64,000 bases of DNA from Congeria kusceri (Eukaryota > Mollusca > Bivalvia > Myida > Dreissenidae): contig CM051025.1 of NCBI GenBank assembly GCA_027627225.1, positions 55,000,681 to 55,064,680 on the forward strand, given 5' to 3'. Shown piece after piece: positions 61,496-64,000 of the stretch. The first letter of the stretch is position 1, and every line of letters begins with the position of its first letter. Under the pieces are notes generated by a model. The model was not told where the DNA came from. It ran no database searches and saw only the letters and a program-made list of their open reading frames with translations. The position numbers and the translations under genes were made by a program.

Positions 61496-62588
61496 TACCT
61501 CTGTGTATGACTTATCAGTAAGTATTTTTGGTGAAGTGGTTTCGCTCGGTAATGCCGTCTAAGTCATCCGTTGTATGATTTGAATACCATTCGGTCGGCA
61601 GAAAATATTTAAATCAAATTAATGTATTGGTGAATATGTAATTTCGGTTAGAATAAATATATGATAGTTAATATAATTTAATCTTATTTGGATTAAGCTT
61701 TCTATAAAGGTCTATCTTATTTGCAACCATATTTGCTGTAATGTATTATGCGATCTTTTCTCAACAAATGCATAACATGCATACAGAAGTAAAGAAAGTT
61801 ATGATACACAAATAACTCAAAGGACTTGATTTTTTTTCTGCTACAGACTAAAATTAATATAGTTTAACATATGCGTTAATTAAATATAGTGTGTACAAAG
61901 TACAATTTAAGAAGCTGAATAAAACATTATTATTTTTGCCATCAAAGTATTGATACGTGATAATAAATAATAACCTGATCATTCCACTGAGTAAAATGGT
62001 TTACTGGGTTTTCTGCGAGAACAATTCATTGCCAGAGTTGGCAAAATTTATTCGTTTTATTGTTTATATATTTTATGTACTGACTATCGATGAAAGCATT
62101 GGGATTTATTTTGACATTTATTAAGAAACAAGTAAAGACCTTCATAATAAATGTCTGCATGCGTCAAGCATGTTCTTATATTGCCATTTGTGTGCGGCTG
62201 CGACAGCTTAATGCAAGAATTCCCCGCGACATTTACACAGGCAGTCTGTTTTATGTTACCCCGTTCTATTCAAATTGAGTAATAAGAGTTTGCGATGTAC
62301 CTACAGATCACGATGCAACATATGTTTACCCTAACTGTGTAAAGGCAAAACAGTAATTTTAAGCTGACAGTAGCAATCGTCTGGTGTTTTACTGTACATT
62401 GTTATTAGTGTAACTAGAGTATGAGAGGATGGTTGCAACAAAGAGTATATTTTTATATTATAATTATAATGCTTATATGTTGATATTTATGAACGAAGTA
62501 GTACTATATACATTATATTAGCTTTGCAATTATCATCTGCTAACAAGTGCAACCTGTATTGTCTGCATATTCACACGCTATAGCTGGA

Positions 62589-62733
62589 TACTACTACTAC
62601 TGCTACTACTACTATTTCTAATACTACTATTACCACTACTACTACTACTACTACTACTACAACTACTATTACTACTGCTAAAACTACTACTACTACTTCT
62701 GCTGCTACTACTACTACTTCTAATACAACTATT

Positions 62734-62770
<37 letters not shown>

Positions 62771-62795
62771 ATAATAATAATAATACCTGCTACTT

Positions 62796-62845
<50 letters not shown>

Positions 62846-62991
62846 GCTGCTACTACTACTACTACTACTACTACTACTGCTGCTACTACTACTACTACTA
62901 CAACTACAACTAATACTGCCACTTTTCGTTCTACTACTACTACTACCATTACTACTACTACTGTTGCTACTACTACTACTACTACTACTTT

Positions 62992-63063
<72 letters not shown>

Positions 63064-63110
63064 CACTACTACTACTACTGCTACTACTACTACTACTAAT
63101 ACTACTACTT

Positions 63111-63142
<32 letters not shown>

Positions 63143-63171
63143 GCTTCTACTAGTACTACTTTACTACTACA
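62589..63171 (+). repeat. (TAC)n microsatellite, about 580 bp
   Basis: Trinucleotide array of TAC on the plus strand (GTA on the minus strand), interrupted by TGC, TTC, AAC and AAT triplets and a short AAT block near 62770. The purest part is about 63000-63060. The poly-Val and poly-Leu/poly-Ser open frames across it come from the repeat and are not genes. Confidence 0.95.
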
Positions 63172-64000
63172 ACAGTAGCAGCATCAATAGCGACGACACC
63201 AATACAAACATCAGCAACAATGATAGCAATAACAACTGCATCCATTTGCAACAATGTGGTAATGGCGAAGCTGATGCCGATGATTATGATCAGTATTATC
63301 ATCGTCTTTTAGACATGCTCTATATACGGCGATATGCAGCATCTTGACTTTACAGCTTACGGTGAGCTGTATTCGGTGTAAACTGCTTTATAGTCCACGT
63401 ATAAAGCTCACGCATAAGCTATATACGAGCTTATATATACCTTAATCAATATAAATATTTACCTAAATAAATATCAAACAAACTGAATATACTAAAACAG
63501 TTATTACCTAAATGAAACAAGGAACAAATCAAATCGTACGGCGTAAGCTGTATACAGCCTAACATTGCACTCTGACATGCTTGCATAATAATCAACACAA
63601 TAAATCAATAAAATCAACACAATCAATAAATAACATAAATCTAATTCGTTTACCTTTACTATAACATATAGTAGACATGTGATATGACATCCAGTTTAAC
63701 TAAGTATAATGCTATTAGATTCTAGCAGAAACCACACTATCAGGTTATATTCATTGTCACTGGTCGGAGTGCGTTGGCGTTTAACAAAACACCAAATAAT
63801 TAAATCAGCCCGCGTTAAATCCATGGCGTCTATATACTATAGTAGTTTTTCACATTGCTTCTACTATTGTCATTCTTTCAAACAATTTTCTGAATTCAGA
63901 AATATCTGAAATAAATGTATACGCCAAGGATGCACTCGTATTTATCTACATTATTAATGAGTTTAAAACAATGTGAAGCATTGAATGGCACCCGCAAAAT
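63172..64000. other. End of window, no gene seen
   Basis: Past the microsatellite the sequence stays AT-rich, with no recognisable gene. A small run of related phrases ('taagctatatacg', 'cgtaagctgtatacagc') near 63410-63560 suggests minor local duplication. Confidence 0.5.

Noticed and set aside
62578..63347. Poly-Val/poly-Ser and poly-Leu open frames on both strands
   Set aside because: They arise from the (TAC)n microsatellite, which is open in several frames.

Overview
The window looks like gene-poor, AT-rich nuclear DNA from a bivalve mollusc. The evidence is the absence of dense prokaryotic genes, the many dispersed mollusc-type repeats, tRNA-derived SINEs, a decayed non-LTR retrotransposon, and two copies of a palindromic MITE (AGGCGTGTCG ends, GTCGTCCCGGATTAGCC core). 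From memory I associate that MITE with dreissenid mussels. The genus is a memory-based inference and was not checked by search. I find no intact host protein-coding gene, no rRNA, no CRISPR array and no clearly functional tRNA gene.

Layout: 1-4.8 kb is repeat-derived intergenic DNA. 4788-16684 is an 11.9-kb element bounded by two long terminal inverted repeats (about 555 bp each) and flanked by a direct repeat GCATTG(TA). Just inside each inverted repeat lie CCAAT boxes and then exon-like segments with splice signals that run inward, which suggests convergent transcription. Its interior also holds several common mollusc repeats, a tRNA-like sequence and a SINE head. 16.7-33 kb is a mosaic of short, diverged, repeatedly duplicated segments (families F1-F5 below), with one MITE (22.6 kb) and a 77-bp minisatellite (31.2-31.7 kb). 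33-36.3 kb shows nothing recognisable. 36.4-39.1 kb is a 5'-truncated, broken LINE on the minus strand.

40-57 kb is a tandem segmental duplication: copy A (about 42.1-48.4 kb) and copy B (about 50.2-56.85 kb) align collinearly. They serve as empty-site controls for three insertions: a MITE and a SINE present only in A, and a 1.15-kb mollusc repeat present only in B. Between them is a 24-bp minisatellite (48.88-49.68 kb) with a higher-order pattern. 57-62.5 kb carries further F1/F4 segments with tRNA-like remnants, and 62.6-63.2 kb is a long (TAC)n microsatellite.

No genes can be shown to work together here. What the window mainly shows is the history of duplication and transposition. The best candidate for an undescribed system is the 11.9-kb inverted-repeat element.
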